A stretch of 64,000 nucleotides of DNA, taken from assembly GCA_050246735.1 (NCBI GenBank), contig JBFWVM010000022.1, forward strand, positions 32,220 through 96,219, read 5' to 3'. Shown piece by piece: positions 8,417 to 17,711 of this stretch (positions within the stretch are counted from its first letter, which is position 1; the number at the start of each line of letters is the position of its first letter). Source of the stretch: Taklimakanibacter sp050246735 (GTDB taxonomy: Bacteria > Pseudomonadota > Alphaproteobacteria > Rhizobiales > Aestuariivirgaceae). Position numbers and translations under genes: made by a program. The notes beneath the pieces were generated by a model, which saw nothing but the letters and a program-made list of their open reading frames with translations, searched no databases and had not been told where the DNA came from.

Positions 8417-9451
8417 ATGGAGTTCAGGCAGCTCGGCGGCTCGGGATTCAAGGTGCCGGCCCTCAGCCTGGGAACCGGCACGTTCGGCGGCGGCAACGAG
8501 TTCTTCAAGGCCTGGGGATCGAGCGGCGCCGAGGAGGCGACACGGCTCGTCAGCATCTGCCTCGAGGCCGGGCTCAACATGTTCGACAGCGCCGACGTCT
8601 ATTCGAACGGCCTGGCCGAGGAGATTCTCGGCAAGGCGATCAGGGGCCGGCGCGACAAGGTCCTGATCTCCACCAAGGCCACCTTCCGCTTCTCCAGGGA
8701 GCCCAACGACGTCGGCTCCTCGCGCCATCACCTCGTCAAGCAGGTGGAGGGCAGCCTCAGGCGCCTCGGCACCGACGTGATAGATCTCTTCCAGCTGCAC
8801 GGCTTCGACGCCATGACGCCGGTCGAGGAGGTGACCTCGACGCTCGACGACCTCGTGCGCCAGGGCAAGGTCCGCTATGTCGGCTGCTCGAATTTCTCCG
8901 GCTGGCATCTGATGAAGTCGCTCGCCACGCAGGACCGCTACGGCTATGCGCGCCACGTCGCGCACCAGGCCTATTACTCGCTGATCGGGCGCGACTATGA
9001 GCTCGAGCTGATGCCGCTGGCGCTCGATCAGGGCGTCGGCTGCGTGGTGTGGTCGCCACTGGGCTGGGGCCGCCTCACCGGCAAATTGCGCCGCGGCGCC
9101 CCCATGCCGGAGCAGAGCCGCCTGCACAAGACCGCCGACAATGGCCCTCCGGTGCCGGACGAGCATCTCTACAAGGTCGTCGACGCGCTGGACGAGGTCG
9201 CGCGCGAGACGGGCAAGACCATTCCGCAGATCGCCATCAACTGGCTCCTGCAGCGGCCGACCGTCTCGACCGTCATCATCGGCGCGCGCAACGAGGAGCA
9301 GCTGCGCCAGAACCTCGGCGCGATCGGCTGGGCCCTGACGAAGGAGCAGATGGCGAAGCTCGATGCGGCGAGCCTCACCACGCCGCCCTATCCCTATTGG
9401 CACCAGCTGGACTTTGCCGAGCGCAACCCCTTCCCGGTCCACCGAGGTTGA
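8417..9451 (+). CDS. Aldo/keto reductase
   Basis: A 344-residue NADPH-dependent oxidoreductase with an (alpha/beta)8 barrel. Key features are LGTGTFGGG near the start, NMFDSADVYSNGLAEEILGKA with the catalytic Asp and Tyr, the lysine in KVLISTKATF, the histidine in FQLHGFDAMTP, and the cofactor-binding C-terminal STVIIGARNEEQLRQN. It reduces aldehydes or ketones; the substrate is not evident. An AAAAGGAGATGG ribosome site precedes the ATG. A strong terminator follows at 9481-9512, so its transcript ends before the lysS gene. Confidence 0.93.
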   Translation: MEFRQLGGSGFKVPALSLGTGTFGGGNEFFKAWGSSGAEEATRLVSICLEAGLNMFDSADVYSNGLAEEILGKAIRGRRDKVLISTKATFRFSREPNDVGSSRHHLVKQVEGSLRRLGTDVIDLFQLHGFDAMTPVEEVTSTLDDLVRQGKVRYVGCSNFSGWHLMKSLATQDRYGYARHVAHQAYYSLIGRDYELELMPLALDQGVGCVVWSPLGWGRLTGKLRRGAPMPEQSRLHKTADNGPPVPDEHLYKVVDALDEVARETGKTIPQIAINWLLQRPTVSTVIIGARNEEQLRQNLGAIGWALTKEQMAKLDAASLTTPPYPYWHQLDFAERNPFPVHRG

Positions 9452-9480
9452 CGCGGGGGATCGCGGCTTATAGACGAGAG

Positions 9481-9512
9481 GCCCGGCAAAATAGGCTTTT
9501 GCCGGGCTTTTT
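9481..9512 (+). terminator. Rho-independent terminator
   Basis: A perfect 11-bp stem (GCCCGGCAAAA with TTTTGCCGGGC) around a 5-base loop is followed by five T residues. It lies 30 bp after the aldo/keto reductase stop and 25 bp before the lysyl-tRNA synthetase start, so it separates the two units. It is the clearest terminator in the window. Confidence 0.92.
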
Positions 9513-9536
9513 CATCCGACCGGCAAAGACAGGACA

Positions 9537-11180
9537 ATGACCGACCAGCATCTGCGCGCCACCGCTCTCGCCAGCAAGGCGTGGCCCTTCGAAGAGGCCC
9601 GCAAGCTTTTGGAGCGCGTGAAGGGCAGGAAACAGCCGGTCAAGGAGATCCTGTTCGAGACGGGCTACGGCCCGTCCGGACTGCCGCATATCGGCACCTT
9701 CGGCGAGGTGGCGCGCACCTCCATGGTGCGCCATGCCTTCGAGACCCTGTCCGACATCCCGACGCGCCTTCTGTGCTTCTCCGACGACATGGACGGCCTG
9801 CGCAAGGTGCCGGACAACATCCCCAATCAGGAAATGGTCGCGCGGCATCTGGGCCGCAAGCTGACCTCCATTCCCGATCCTTTCGGCCGGTATGAGAGCT
9901 TCGGCCATCACAACAACGCGATGCTGCGCCGGTTCCTCGACGCCTATGGCTTCCAGTACGAGTTCGCCAGCGCGAGCGAATACTACGCGTCCGGGCGCTT
10001 CGACGCGGCTCTGCTGCGGGCGCTCGAATGCTATGACGAGATCATGGCGATCATGCTGCCCTCGCTGCGCGAGGAGCGCTCGCAGACCTATTCGCCTTTC
10101 CTGCCGGTTCATCCCGACTCGGGGGTCGTCATGCAGGTGCCGATCGAGAGCCGCGACGCCAAGGCGGGCACCATCGTCTGGCGCGATCCGGCGTCCGGCC
10201 GGGCCCATGAGACGCCGGTCACCGGCGGGCACTGCAAGCTGCAATGGAAGCCCGACTGGGCGATGCGCTGGCATGCGCTCGGCGTCGACTATGAGATGTC
10301 GGGCAAGGACCTCATCGATTCGGTGAAGCTCGCGAGCCGCATCTGCAGGGTGCTGGGCTCGGCTCCGCCCGACGGCTTCAACTACGAGCTCTTCCTCGAC
10401 GAGAAGGGCCAGAAGATCTCGAAGTCGAAGGGCAACGGCCTCACCATCGACGAATGGCTCACCTATGCCGACCCGCAGAGCCTGCAGCTCTTCATGTACA
10501 GCAAGCCGCGCGAGGCGAAGAAGCTCTATTTCGACGTGATCCCGCGCGCCGTGGACGAATACCAGGCCTTCCTCGACGCCTATGCGCGCCAGGAGCCGGC
10601 GCAGCAGCTCGCCAATCCCGTATGGCACATCCATATGGGCTCGCCGCCCCCGCCGGAAGCGCTGGTCTCGGACCAGGGCGGCCGCACCCAGACGGTGTCC
10701 TTCGCGCTGCTCCTCAATCTGGTGGCCGTCGCCAATGCCGAGAGCAAGGACGTGCTGTGGGCCTTCCTCAAACGCTATGCGCCATCGGTATCGCCGGCGA
10801 CCCATCCGCGCCTCGATGCGCTGGTCGGCTATGCGATCCGCTATTTCCAGGATTTCGTGAAGCCGCAGAAGCGTTACCGCCAGCCGACGGCGGACGAACG
10901 CCAGGCTTTGGCCGACCTGTCCGAGGCCCTGGGCCGGCTGCCCGGGGAGGCGACGCCGGAGCAGATCCAGCAGGCCGTCTACGACGTCGGACGGCGCGAT
11001 CCCTACAAGACGGTGCAGAAGGACGGCTCGGTGGGCGTGTCGCTCGCCTGGTTCAACACGCTCTATCAGGTCCTGCTGGGCGAAGAGAAGGGGCCGCGCT
11101 TCGGCTCCTTCGCGGCGCTCTATGGCATCGACAATACGCGCGCCCTGATCGGCAAGGCGCTCGAAGGCGAGCTCGGCTAG
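9537..11180 (+). CDS. lysS: Lysine--tRNA ligase, class I
   Basis: A 547-residue class I lysyl-tRNA synthetase, the archaeal-type enzyme found in many alphaproteobacteria and spirochaetes, unrelated to the class II enzyme of E. coli. The Rossmann fold signatures are HIGT at residues 51-54 and KISKS at 293-297. The C-terminal part (about 400-540) is the helical anticodon-binding domain. It charges tRNA-Lys with lysine. It is preceded by a terminator, so it must have its own promoter within a few tens of bases. Its 3' end overlaps the convergent LysR gene by 4 bp. Confidence 0.95.
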   Translation: MTDQHLRATALASKAWPFEEARKLLERVKGRKQPVKEILFETGYGPSGLPHIGTFGEVARTSMVRHAFETLSDIPTRLLCFSDDMDGLRKVPDNIPNQEMVARHLGRKLTSIPDPFGRYESFGHHNNAMLRRFLDAYGFQYEFASASEYYASGRFDAALLRALECYDEIMAIMLPSLREERSQTYSPFLPVHPDSGVVMQVPIESRDAKAGTIVWRDPASGRAHETPVTGGHCKLQWKPDWAMRWHALGVDYEMSGKDLIDSVKLASRICRVLGSAPPDGFNYELFLDEKGQKISKSKGNGLTIDEWLTYADPQSLQLFMYSKPREAKKLYFDVIPRAVDEYQAFLDAYARQEPAQQLANPVWHIHMGSPPPPEALVSDQGGRTQTVSFALLLNLVAVANAESKDVLWAFLKRYAPSVSPATHPRLDALVGYAIRYFQDFVKPQKRYRQPTADERQALADLSEALGRLPGEATPEQIQQAVYDVGRRDPYKTVQKDGSVGVSLAWFNTLYQVLLGEEKGPRFGSFAALYGIDNTRALIGKALEGELG

Positions 11181-12109
11181 CCCGGTTCGAGGCTCTTTCC
11201 GGCGCTCCGGCCGCGCCACGCCGCCTTGCCATGTGCGATCAGCGCCTCGATGACCTCTTGCAGGCCGTTGCCGGTCCGTTTGTCGCGCCGCGCCACGAGG
11301 GCGAGGGTGCGCGAAAGACGTGGCGTGAGGGATCGAACGACAAGTCCGTCGCGGCTCTTCGGCGTCGCCACCGCCATCGCCGGCAGGATGCTGTAGCCGC
11401 GGCCCGTGCCGACCAGTTGCTTGATGGCCTCGACATTGCCGAGATCCATTGTCGCCTTCACCGCCACGCCGGCGCGGGCAAACCACTGGTCGGTGATGCG
11501 GCGCGTATGGTTGTGAGGTTCGTACAGGACGAGCGGACGCTCGCCGAGCACCGACGGGGTCACGCGCGCCGGCAAGGCGGGAGCGTCAGGCGAGGCGATG
11601 GCGACGAGCTCGTCCTCGACTATGGGAGTGACGGCAAGCGTGCGTCCGGCGACGGGCAGGGACAGGAGCCCGACGTCTATGGCATTGTCTTCGATCAGCT
11701 TCAGAAAATGCGTGGTGCTTCCGGTCGAGACGGTGATCTCCAGCGACGGCAGCTGCTTGCGCAGGCTGCGCAGGACCGGCGGCAGGAAATAGATGCAGGC
11801 CGTGGCGCCGGTCCCTATCCTGACGCGTCCGATGCCGCCGGCGGCATGGCGCGCCATTGCCGCGAGGGCGTCGGCCATGCACGAGTCCATGCGCTGGATG
11901 TGGGTGAGCAGCTCGGTGCCCGCCGCGGTCGGCTTCGCGGCGCGTCCCACTCTTTCGATGAGCGGCAATCCGAGCCTGGCTTCGAGTTGCCGGACCTGCT
12001 GGCTGACCGCGGGCTGTGAAAGATGCAGCCTCTGCGCCGCGGCTGAAAAGCTGCCCAGCGCGACGACGTCGGCGAAGGCGCGCAGTTGATCCGGGTTGAG
12101 TCCACGCAT
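11177..12109 (-). CDS. LysR family transcriptional regulator
   Basis: A 310-residue LysR-type regulator. The N-terminal winged helix-turn-helix is clear (DQLRAFADVVALGSFSAAAQ, then LHLSQPAVSQQVRQLEARLG, residues 7-50), followed by a periplasmic-binding-protein-like effector domain. It is divergent from the Pot-type ABC operon with a 105-bp gap carrying a T-N11-A dyad, so it most likely controls that operon in response to its substrate. I start at the ATG at 12109; a TTG one codon earlier is also possible. Confidence 0.92.
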   Translation of the reverse strand: MRGLNPDQLRAFADVVALGSFSAAAQRLHLSQPAVSQQVRQLEARLGLPLIERVGRAAKPTAAGTELLTHIQRMDSCMADALAAMARHAAGGIGRVRIGTGATACIYFLPPVLRSLRKQLPSLEITVSTGSTTHFLKLIEDNAIDVGLLSLPVAGRTLAVTPIVEDELVAIASPDAPALPARVTPSVLGERPLVLYEPHNHTRRITDQWFARAGVAVKATMDLGNVEAIKQLVGTGRGYSILPAMAVATPKSRDGLVVRSLTPRLSRTLALVARRDKRTGNGLQEVIEALIAHGKAAWRGRSAGKSLEPG

Positions 12110-12120
12110 CAAGGAATCCC

Positions 12121-12135
12121 TTATACTAAGAATAA
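12121..12135. promoter_or_regulatory. Candidate LysR operator (T-N11-A dyad)
   Basis: TTATACTAAGAATAA lies in the divergent gap between the LysR gene and the ABC operon, 12 bp upstream of the regulator's ATG. It has TTAT/ATAA arms, fits the LysR T-N11-A consensus and is AT-rich in a GC-rich background. No assay supports it. Confidence 0.45.
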
Positions 12136-12214
12136 CGAAACAATCTTTTACTAATATCTCGACCGGGCGGATAGTGGCTCGTGCAGGTCACTTTCGAAAG
12201 GACGGAGCAGCACG

Positions 12215-13279
12215 ATGAGAAGGTCGCAGGGAATTCGGCTGGTGAGAGCGCTCGGACTTGGTCTTTGCTTTTCGGCATTTGCTTCGGCCGCGCTGGGTGC
12301 TGAAACGCTTCGGATCACGTCCTGGGGCGGTGCCTTTCAGGATGCGCAACGCAAGGTCTTCTTCGAGCCCTTCAGCAAGGAGACCGGCATCGAGATCGTC
12401 GAGGACAACTGGCAAGGCAAGATCGGCCAGGTGCGCGCGATGGTCGATTCGGGCAATATCACTTCGGATCTTTTCGACGCCAACCCGCAGGATGTCATCA
12501 CGGCTTGTGACGAAGGCATCGCGGAGCCCATATCCAAGGATCTGATCAAGAACCCGGGAGACTTCGTCGAAGGCGCCCTCACGCCCTGCGGAGTCGGCTA
12601 TTATATATGGGCGCATGTGTGGGCCTGGGACGGCGATCGGATGCCGGCCGGCAAAGGCCCCAAGACCATAGCCGACGTTTTCGATCCGGTGAAATTTCCC
12701 GGCCGCCGCGGGATGCCGAAGCGTATTTTTGGAGTTGCCGAGCAAGCCCTTCTGGCCGATGGCGTTCCGGTGGAGGACATCTACAAGGTGCTGGGAACGC
12801 CGGAGGGGCTCGACCGCGTGTTCCGGAAGCTGGATACGATCAAGAAGGATATCGTCTGGTGGACGGCGAATCCGCAGGCGATGCAGCTCCTGGCCGACAA
12901 CGAAGTGCAGTATGTGGTGCTGCCGAGCTCGCACTGGTATGAGGCGGTGACTCGCGAAAACGGGCCGCGCAACTTCATCCCGATGTGGGACGGGCAGATC
13001 TACTCGTTCGGAGTGTGGTTCATGCCGCGCGGAACGCCGAACAAGGCGCAGGCCGAGAAATTCATCCGGTTCGTGACCCGTCCCGACCGCCTCGTGGCTT
13101 TCGCCGAAGCTTCGTCATTCGCACCGACGAGCAAGTCCGCTCTCGCCATGGTGCCGGACAAGATCCGGACAAAGCTTGCTACGGCGAATGCGACGCATCC
13201 CATCGCCATCGATCGCGTGTGGTGGGCTGATCGCATGGACAGCTATAACAAGCGTTTCGAGGCCTGGCTGCAGAAATAG
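12215..13279 (+). CDS. PotD-type ABC transporter substrate-binding protein
   Basis: A 354-residue periplasmic binding protein of the spermidine/putrescine type. A Sec signal peptide (about residues 1-29, ending ASAALGA) precedes ETLRITSWGGAFQDAQRKV, the typical first strand. Further family features are NPQDVITACDEGIAEPISKDL and the hinge region around FIPMWDGQIYSFGVWFMPRGT. GGAG precedes the ATG. It is the first gene of the operon with two permeases, an ATPase and four catabolic enzymes. The presence of ectoine-type enzymes suggests a ligand other than a polyamine. Confidence 0.9.
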   Translation: MRRSQGIRLVRALGLGLCFSAFASAALGAETLRITSWGGAFQDAQRKVFFEPFSKETGIEIVEDNWQGKIGQVRAMVDSGNITSDLFDANPQDVITACDEGIAEPISKDLIKNPGDFVEGALTPCGVGYYIWAHVWAWDGDRMPAGKGPKTIADVFDPVKFPGRRGMPKRIFGVAEQALLADGVPVEDIYKVLGTPEGLDRVFRKLDTIKKDIVWWTANPQAMQLLADNEVQYVVLPSSHWYEAVTRENGPRNFIPMWDGQIYSFGVWFMPRGTPNKAQAEKFIRFVTRPDRLVAFAEASSFAPTSKSALAMVPDKIRTKLATANATHPIAIDRVWWADRMDSYNKRFEAWLQK

Positions 13280-13329
13280 GCCGGTGCCGCCCGGCCGATC
13301 GTGCGAGTGACGCAGTCGAGGACGAACAG

Positions 13330-14499
13330 ATGAGCTTTCCATTCGGAGACACCGTCAAAGGAAGCGATTCCGCATTTCCCAAGGAGGAATTCGATCGTCA
13401 CCTCGGCGCAGCCCGGACGGCGATACAGGCGCGGGGCATCGACCTCCTGCTCGTCAGCGGCCCGGAGAATATCTTCTATCTCTGCGGCCATCAGACTCCC
13501 GGGTACTATATGTTTCAGTGCCTGGGAGTGCCCGCGGTCGGCCAGCCCTTTCTTCTCCTGCGTGAGCTCGAATGCGCGAATGCGCGGGCCAACACCTGGC
13601 TCGACGATGTGGTCTATTACGAAGATGGCGCCGACGGGGCTCGCCGCCTCGGGGATGAGCTCGTCCGGCGCGGCTGGAAAGGCAGGCGCGTCGCGTTTGA
13701 CCGCCGGAGCTGGTTTCTCAGCGTCGCGCAATACGAGACATTGTCGAGCGCGTTTGGCTCTCTCGCCGACGGGTCCGGCCTGGTCGAGACGCTGCGCGCG
13801 GTCAAATCGCCATTGGAGCTTGCGCAGATCGAACGTGCCGCGCAGGCTGCGGAAGCAGGCATGCTGGCGGCGATTGCCGAGGTCAGGGTGGGAGCGACGG
13901 ACAATGAAGTGGCGGCGGCGATGATCGGCGCCGCCTATCGCCACGGCTCCGAATATGTCGGACTGGAGCCGTTCGTCTGTGCCGGGACGCGTTCCGGCAC
14001 GAAGCACGCGACCTGGCGGCGCAAGGAGCTTAGGAGCGGGGATTTGGTGACGCTCGAGAACAGCGCTTGCGTCAACCGCTATCATGCGGCGCTGTTCCGC
14101 ACCGCCTGCGTGGCCGGCAAGGCGAATGATCGCGCCAGGAAGATGCGCGATGCCTGCATCGAGGGCCTCGATGCCGCGCTTGCGAATCTGAGGCCCGGGA
14201 GGACTTGCGCCGATGTCCACCGCGCGGTGCAGTCGGTCGTCGACAGGCACGGATATACGGACAACTTCCGCAAGCGATCCGGCTATTCGATGGGCATCGC
14301 CTTTCCGCCGGACTGGGGCGAGGGCAATGTCCTCAGCCTGTATGATGGCGTCGATGTGCCGCTCGCGCCGGGCATGGTGTTCCACATGCCGATCTCGCTG
14401 TGCGAATACGGGCAGTTCACCGTCGCCGCCAGCGAGACCGCGATCGTCGGCGAGGGCCCGCCCCGAACGCTGAGCACCGTGACGCGCGCTCTGTTCTGA
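13330..14499 (+). CDS. M24/creatinase-fold hydrolase, EutD/DoeA (ectoine hydrolase)-like
   Basis: A 389-residue protein with a creatinase N-terminal domain (about 20-150) and a pita-bread C-terminal domain. The segment RSGYSMGIAFPPDWGEG resembles ectoine hydrolases (DoeA/EutD, about 390-400 residues), which open the tetrahydropyrimidine ring. Two metal-ligand aspartates of M24 peptidases are absent: they align with Glu243 and Ala254 in TLENSACVNRYHAALFRT. This argues for a metal-free, creatinase-like mechanism rather than peptidase activity. It sits beside an EutE/DoeB-like deacylase gene in the same operon. Annotation as Xaa-Pro peptidase would be misleading; the substrate is inferred. Confidence 0.82.
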   Translation: MSFPFGDTVKGSDSAFPKEEFDRHLGAARTAIQARGIDLLLVSGPENIFYLCGHQTPGYYMFQCLGVPAVGQPFLLLRELECANARANTWLDDVVYYEDGADGARRLGDELVRRGWKGRRVAFDRRSWFLSVAQYETLSSAFGSLADGSGLVETLRAVKSPLELAQIERAAQAAEAGMLAAIAEVRVGATDNEVAAAMIGAAYRHGSEYVGLEPFVCAGTRSGTKHATWRRKELRSGDLVTLENSACVNRYHAALFRTACVAGKANDRARKMRDACIEGLDAALANLRPGRTCADVHRAVQSVVDRHGYTDNFRKRSGYSMGIAFPPDWGEGNVLSLYDGVDVPLAPGMVFHMPISLCEYGQFTVAASETAIVGEGPPRTLSTVTRALF

Positions 14500-14532
14500 A
14501 GTATCCCGGCGGCTACGCGCGTTCACCTCGAG

Positions 14533-15804
14533 GTGCCGAAAATCGTGCTCGACAACCCCACTGTTCGATCGTCGGCCGTGCTCGCGGGCAACCGCCTGCG
14601 GGCGCGTATCCGCGCGGCGCGGCGTCGCGAGAATTTGCGGGCTGCGCTGCTGATCGCGCCGCTGTTCCTGTATCTGGGCGTCTTTTTCTTCTATCCCGTC
14701 GCGTCGATGCTGATGCATTCGGTCAGCAACGAGGACTACACGAAGGCATTTCCCCGGACCGCGGCCGCCATCCGGAACTGGTCCGGAGCCGGGCTTCCGG
14801 ACGAGAGCGTCTATAGAGCGATGACTGCCGACGTCCGGGGCTTGCACGGCGACCATCAGTTGCTCGGTCGCGCGGCGCGCAGGCTGAATTCCGAGATTCC
14901 CGGCTTTCGCTCCCTCATCCTGGGTCTGCCCCGCCTCCTGGCGGCGATCGAGGGGCAGCCCTCGGTCAAGGACGCGATGATCGCCGCTGAGGCGCGGTGG
15001 GGAGATCGCAGCTACTGGGCCGTGATCCGCAGGTCCTCGATGGCCTTCACCGATTACTACGTGCTTCAGTCGGTCGATCTCCGGCGGGATGCCGACGACG
15101 AGATCCAGCCCATGCCGGACGCCGAGGCGATTTTCCTCGACGTCTACGGGCGGACGGTCTGGATCAGCGTCCAGGTCGTATTCTGGTGCCTGCTTGTCGG
15201 CTATCCCTTCACGTTCTTCCTCGCCGGATTGAGCGACCGCCGCCGCAACCTCCTCATGTTCTTCGTCCTGCTGCCGTTCTGGACGGCCCTGCTCGTCCGC
15301 ACGACGGCGTGGATCGTGCTCCTGCAACGCGAAGGTCTGGTGAACGACCTGCTCCGCTTGCTCGGCCTGGTCGACGAGCCGCTCCAGCTCATCTTCAGCC
15401 GGCCCGGCGTCATCATCGTCATGACGCATGTGTTGCTGCCCTTCTTCATACTTCCGCTGTACAGCGTCATGCGCAGCATCAATCCGCAGTTCATGCGCGC
15501 CGCTAGGTCGCTGGGCGCCCATCCCTTCGAAGCCTTTCTGCGCGTCTACCTGCCCCTGTCGATGCCCGGCGTGGCGGCCGGATCTCTTCTCGTCTTCATC
15601 ATATCGCTGGGCTTCTACGTGACGCCGGCGCTCGTCGGGGGCTCGCGCGACCAGCTCGTCAGCACGTTCATCGCGCGCTATGTCGAGGAGTCCCTGGACT
15701 GGGGACAGGCCTCGGCCCTGGCCGCGTTTCTGCTGGTCTTCGTGCTCGTCTTCTACCTGGTCTACCATCGCCTGACCGGCGGGCGCCGGATCCATTTCGG
15801 GTGA
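14533..15804 (+). CDS. ABC transporter permease, PotB-like, with large periplasmic insertion
   Basis: A 423-residue inner-membrane permease. The first membrane helix (AALLIAPLFLYLGVFFFYPVA) is followed by about 150 mainly polar residues (about 60-205) before the remaining helices, whereas PotB is about 285 residues. The EAA loop reads RAARSLGAHPFEAFLRVYLPLSMPG near the C-terminus, the site that contacts the ATPase. It starts at GTG 14533 with only a weak ribosome site, so the exact start is uncertain. Its stop overlaps the region of the next permease start. It forms the pore with the downstream permease. Confidence 0.88.
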   Translation: MPKIVLDNPTVRSSAVLAGNRLRARIRAARRRENLRAALLIAPLFLYLGVFFFYPVASMLMHSVSNEDYTKAFPRTAAAIRNWSGAGLPDESVYRAMTADVRGLHGDHQLLGRAARRLNSEIPGFRSLILGLPRLLAAIEGQPSVKDAMIAAEARWGDRSYWAVIRRSSMAFTDYYVLQSVDLRRDADDEIQPMPDAEAIFLDVYGRTVWISVQVVFWCLLVGYPFTFFLAGLSDRRRNLLMFFVLLPFWTALLVRTTAWIVLLQREGLVNDLLRLLGLVDEPLQLIFSRPGVIIVMTHVLLPFFILPLYSVMRSINPQFMRAARSLGAHPFEAFLRVYLPLSMPGVAAGSLLVFIISLGFYVTPALVGGSRDQLVSTFIARYVEESLDWGQASALAAFLLVFVLVFYLVYHRLTGGRRIHFG

Positions 15805-15808
15805 TGTG

Positions 15809-16636
15809 ATGGCGATCCCTCCCCATGCCACGGCGGCCGAACGGATATGGAGCTATGCGCTGCGCGGCCTGGTGGTGCTCGTCTGTATCTTCCTCGTTGC
15901 TCCCATCATCGTGGTGATCCCGCTTTCCTTCAATTCGGAGCCGTATTTCACCTTTCCCATGCCGGGCTACTCCCTGCGATGGTATGAGCAGCTGTTCGCG
16001 TCCGAAAGCTGGCGGCGAGCCGCCTACAACAGCCTCGTCGTGGGCGTCTCCACGACCTGCATCTCGACCGTCCTCGGAACACTGGCGGCCCTGGGCCTGA
16101 GGCGCGCGAACTTCGCGCTGAAGGGTTTCGTCGCCGGACTGATGATTTCACCGATCATCGTCCCCGTCATCATAACGGCGGTCGGGATCTACTTCTTCAT
16201 GTCCAGCCTCGGCATTGCCAACTCGCGCCTCGGGCTGGTCCTCGGGCATATCGTTCTGGCGTCGCCTTTCGTCGTCGTCACCGTGACCGCGGCGCTGACC
16301 GGGCTGGACGAGAATCTCGTTCGCGCCGGCGCCAGTCTCGGTGCCGGACCGGTGCGGGTGTTCTTCCGCATCATCCTGCCGCTGATCATGCCGGGCATAG
16401 TGACGGGTGCGATCTTCGCCTTCGTGACGTCTTTCGACGAGACCGTCCTCGCGCTGTTCTTGAGCGGGCCCGACGGCCACACGCTGCCGCGCGAGATGTG
16501 GAAGGGCATTCGCCAGCAGATCAACCCCGTCATACTCTGCGTGTCGGCGCTGCTCGTCATGGTCTCGTTGATCGTGCTCGCGGCCATGGAGGGCGTCCGC
16601 CGCCGGCTGGCCGCGACGCGCGGGTCCATCGAATGA
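15809..16636 (+). CDS. ABC transporter permease, PotC-like
   Basis: A 275-residue inner-membrane permease with six hydrophobic segments and the EAA loop RAGASLGAGPVRVFFRIILPLIMPG near residue 180. The N-terminal part (IIVVIPLSFNSEPYFTFP, then YSLRWYEQLF) is typical of PotC/YdcV permeases. The ATG at 15809 follows a GTG at 15806; the upstream permease stop (15802-15804) lies directly before, so translation is probably coupled. It pairs with the 423-residue permease. Confidence 0.92.
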   Translation: MAIPPHATAAERIWSYALRGLVVLVCIFLVAPIIVVIPLSFNSEPYFTFPMPGYSLRWYEQLFASESWRRAAYNSLVVGVSTTCISTVLGTLAALGLRRANFALKGFVAGLMISPIIVPVIITAVGIYFFMSSLGIANSRLGLVLGHIVLASPFVVVTVTAALTGLDENLVRAGASLGAGPVRVFFRIILPLIMPGIVTGAIFAFVTSFDETVLALFLSGPDGHTLPREMWKGIRQQINPVILCVSALLVMVSLIVLAAMEGVRRRLAATRGSIE

Positions 16637-16667
16637 AAACTACGCACTGTCGGCGAGGCAAACCATC

Positions 16668-17711
16668 ATGAGCTCATCGCGCATCACATCAACCGTCGAT
16701 TTCGAGAAGGACGGGCGGCAGACCGGCTTCCTGCGCCTGCCCCATTCCGTGCACGAATCCGCCTATGGCTGGATCCCCATTCCCATCGTGCTCCTGAAGA
16801 ACGGCGCGGGTCCGACCATCCTGCTCAATTCCGGCAATCACGGCGATGAATATGAGGGGCAGGTATCGCTCATCAAGCTGATACGCGAATTGAGGCCCGA
16901 ACAGGTGCAGGGAAGGATCATCTTCCTTCCCGCGGCGAACTTTCCGGCCGCGATGGCCGGCCGGCGCACCTCTCCGATCGACGGGGGAAATCTCAATCGG
17001 GCTTTTCCGGGCGATCCGGACGGTACGCCCACGAGCATGATGGCGCACTATATCGACCAGGTTATCCTGCCGCTGTGCGACTACGCATTGGATCTTCATT
17101 CGGGCGGCAGCTCTCTCATATACCTGCCGAGCGCGCTCGCCTCGCTGATCCCGGGGCAGGCCGCGCGCAATACGAAATTGCTGGAGTTGCTTGAAGTATT
17201 CGGGGCGCCCATAAGCTATGTGTCGACCCAGCCGATGGGCTCCAATCAGACGCTCGGCGCTTCCGCGGACCGCCGCGGCGTCCTCAAGCTCGGCACGGAA
17301 CTGGGCGGGTCCGGAACCTTGAGCACGGCGGCGCTCAAGATCGCCGACGCCGGCATACGGCGCATCCTCAAGCATGTCGGGATCGTCCCCGACCTGGCTG
17401 TCGCGCCATCCCCCGGAACGCGCCTCATGGAGGTCGGCGGTTCGGACTACTTCGTCTACACGACCGAAAGCGGGATTTTCGAGCCGCTCGTCGAGCTTGG
17501 CGATACCGTGGCGGGGGACCAGCTTGCGGCCGCCATCCATTTCTCCCATACGCCCTGGCAGACACCGGAGATCATCCGCTTCGAGCGGGACGGCCTGGTG
17601 CTGTGCAAACGCGTGCCCGGACGCACCGAGCGCGGCGATTGCCTGTTTCATCTGGCGACGGACTACGGGAAGGCTTCAGAGTCTGCACACGCTCTGCGAG
17701 GCAAGTCATGA
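16668..17711 (+). CDS. Succinylglutamate desuccinylase/aspartoacylase family deacylase, EutE/DoeB-like
   Basis: A 347-residue zinc-dependent deacylase. The metal motif GNHGDEYEG (His58, Glu61) and LDLHSGG (His144), together with TSPIDGGNLNRAFPG, closely match DoeB/EutE, which removes acetyl from N-alpha-acetyl-2,4-diaminobutyrate in ectoine breakdown. A C-terminal lipoyl-like segment (GIFEPLVELGDTVAGDQLAA) is also typical. It overlaps the next gene by ATGA. With the M24-fold hydrolase it forms the ring-opening plus deacylation pair; the real substrate is inferred from that pair, not shown. Confidence 0.85.
   Translation: MSSSRITSTVDFEKDGRQTGFLRLPHSVHESAYGWIPIPIVLLKNGAGPTILLNSGNHGDEYEGQVSLIKLIRELRPEQVQGRIIFLPAANFPAAMAGRRTSPIDGGNLNRAFPGDPDGTPTSMMAHYIDQVILPLCDYALDLHSGGSSLIYLPSALASLIPGQAARNTKLLELLEVFGAPISYVSTQPMGSNQTLGASADRRGVLKLGTELGGSGTLSTAALKIADAGIRRILKHVGIVPDLAVAPSPGTRLMEVGGSDYFVYTTESGIFEPLVELGDTVAGDQLAAAIHFSHTPWQTPEIIRFERDGLVLCKRVPGRTERGDCLFHLATDYGKASESAHALRGKS

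Noticed and set aside
13330..14499. Xaa-Pro aminopeptidase
   Set aside because: Metal-ligand aspartates are absent and the neighbouring genes point to ectoine-type catabolism.
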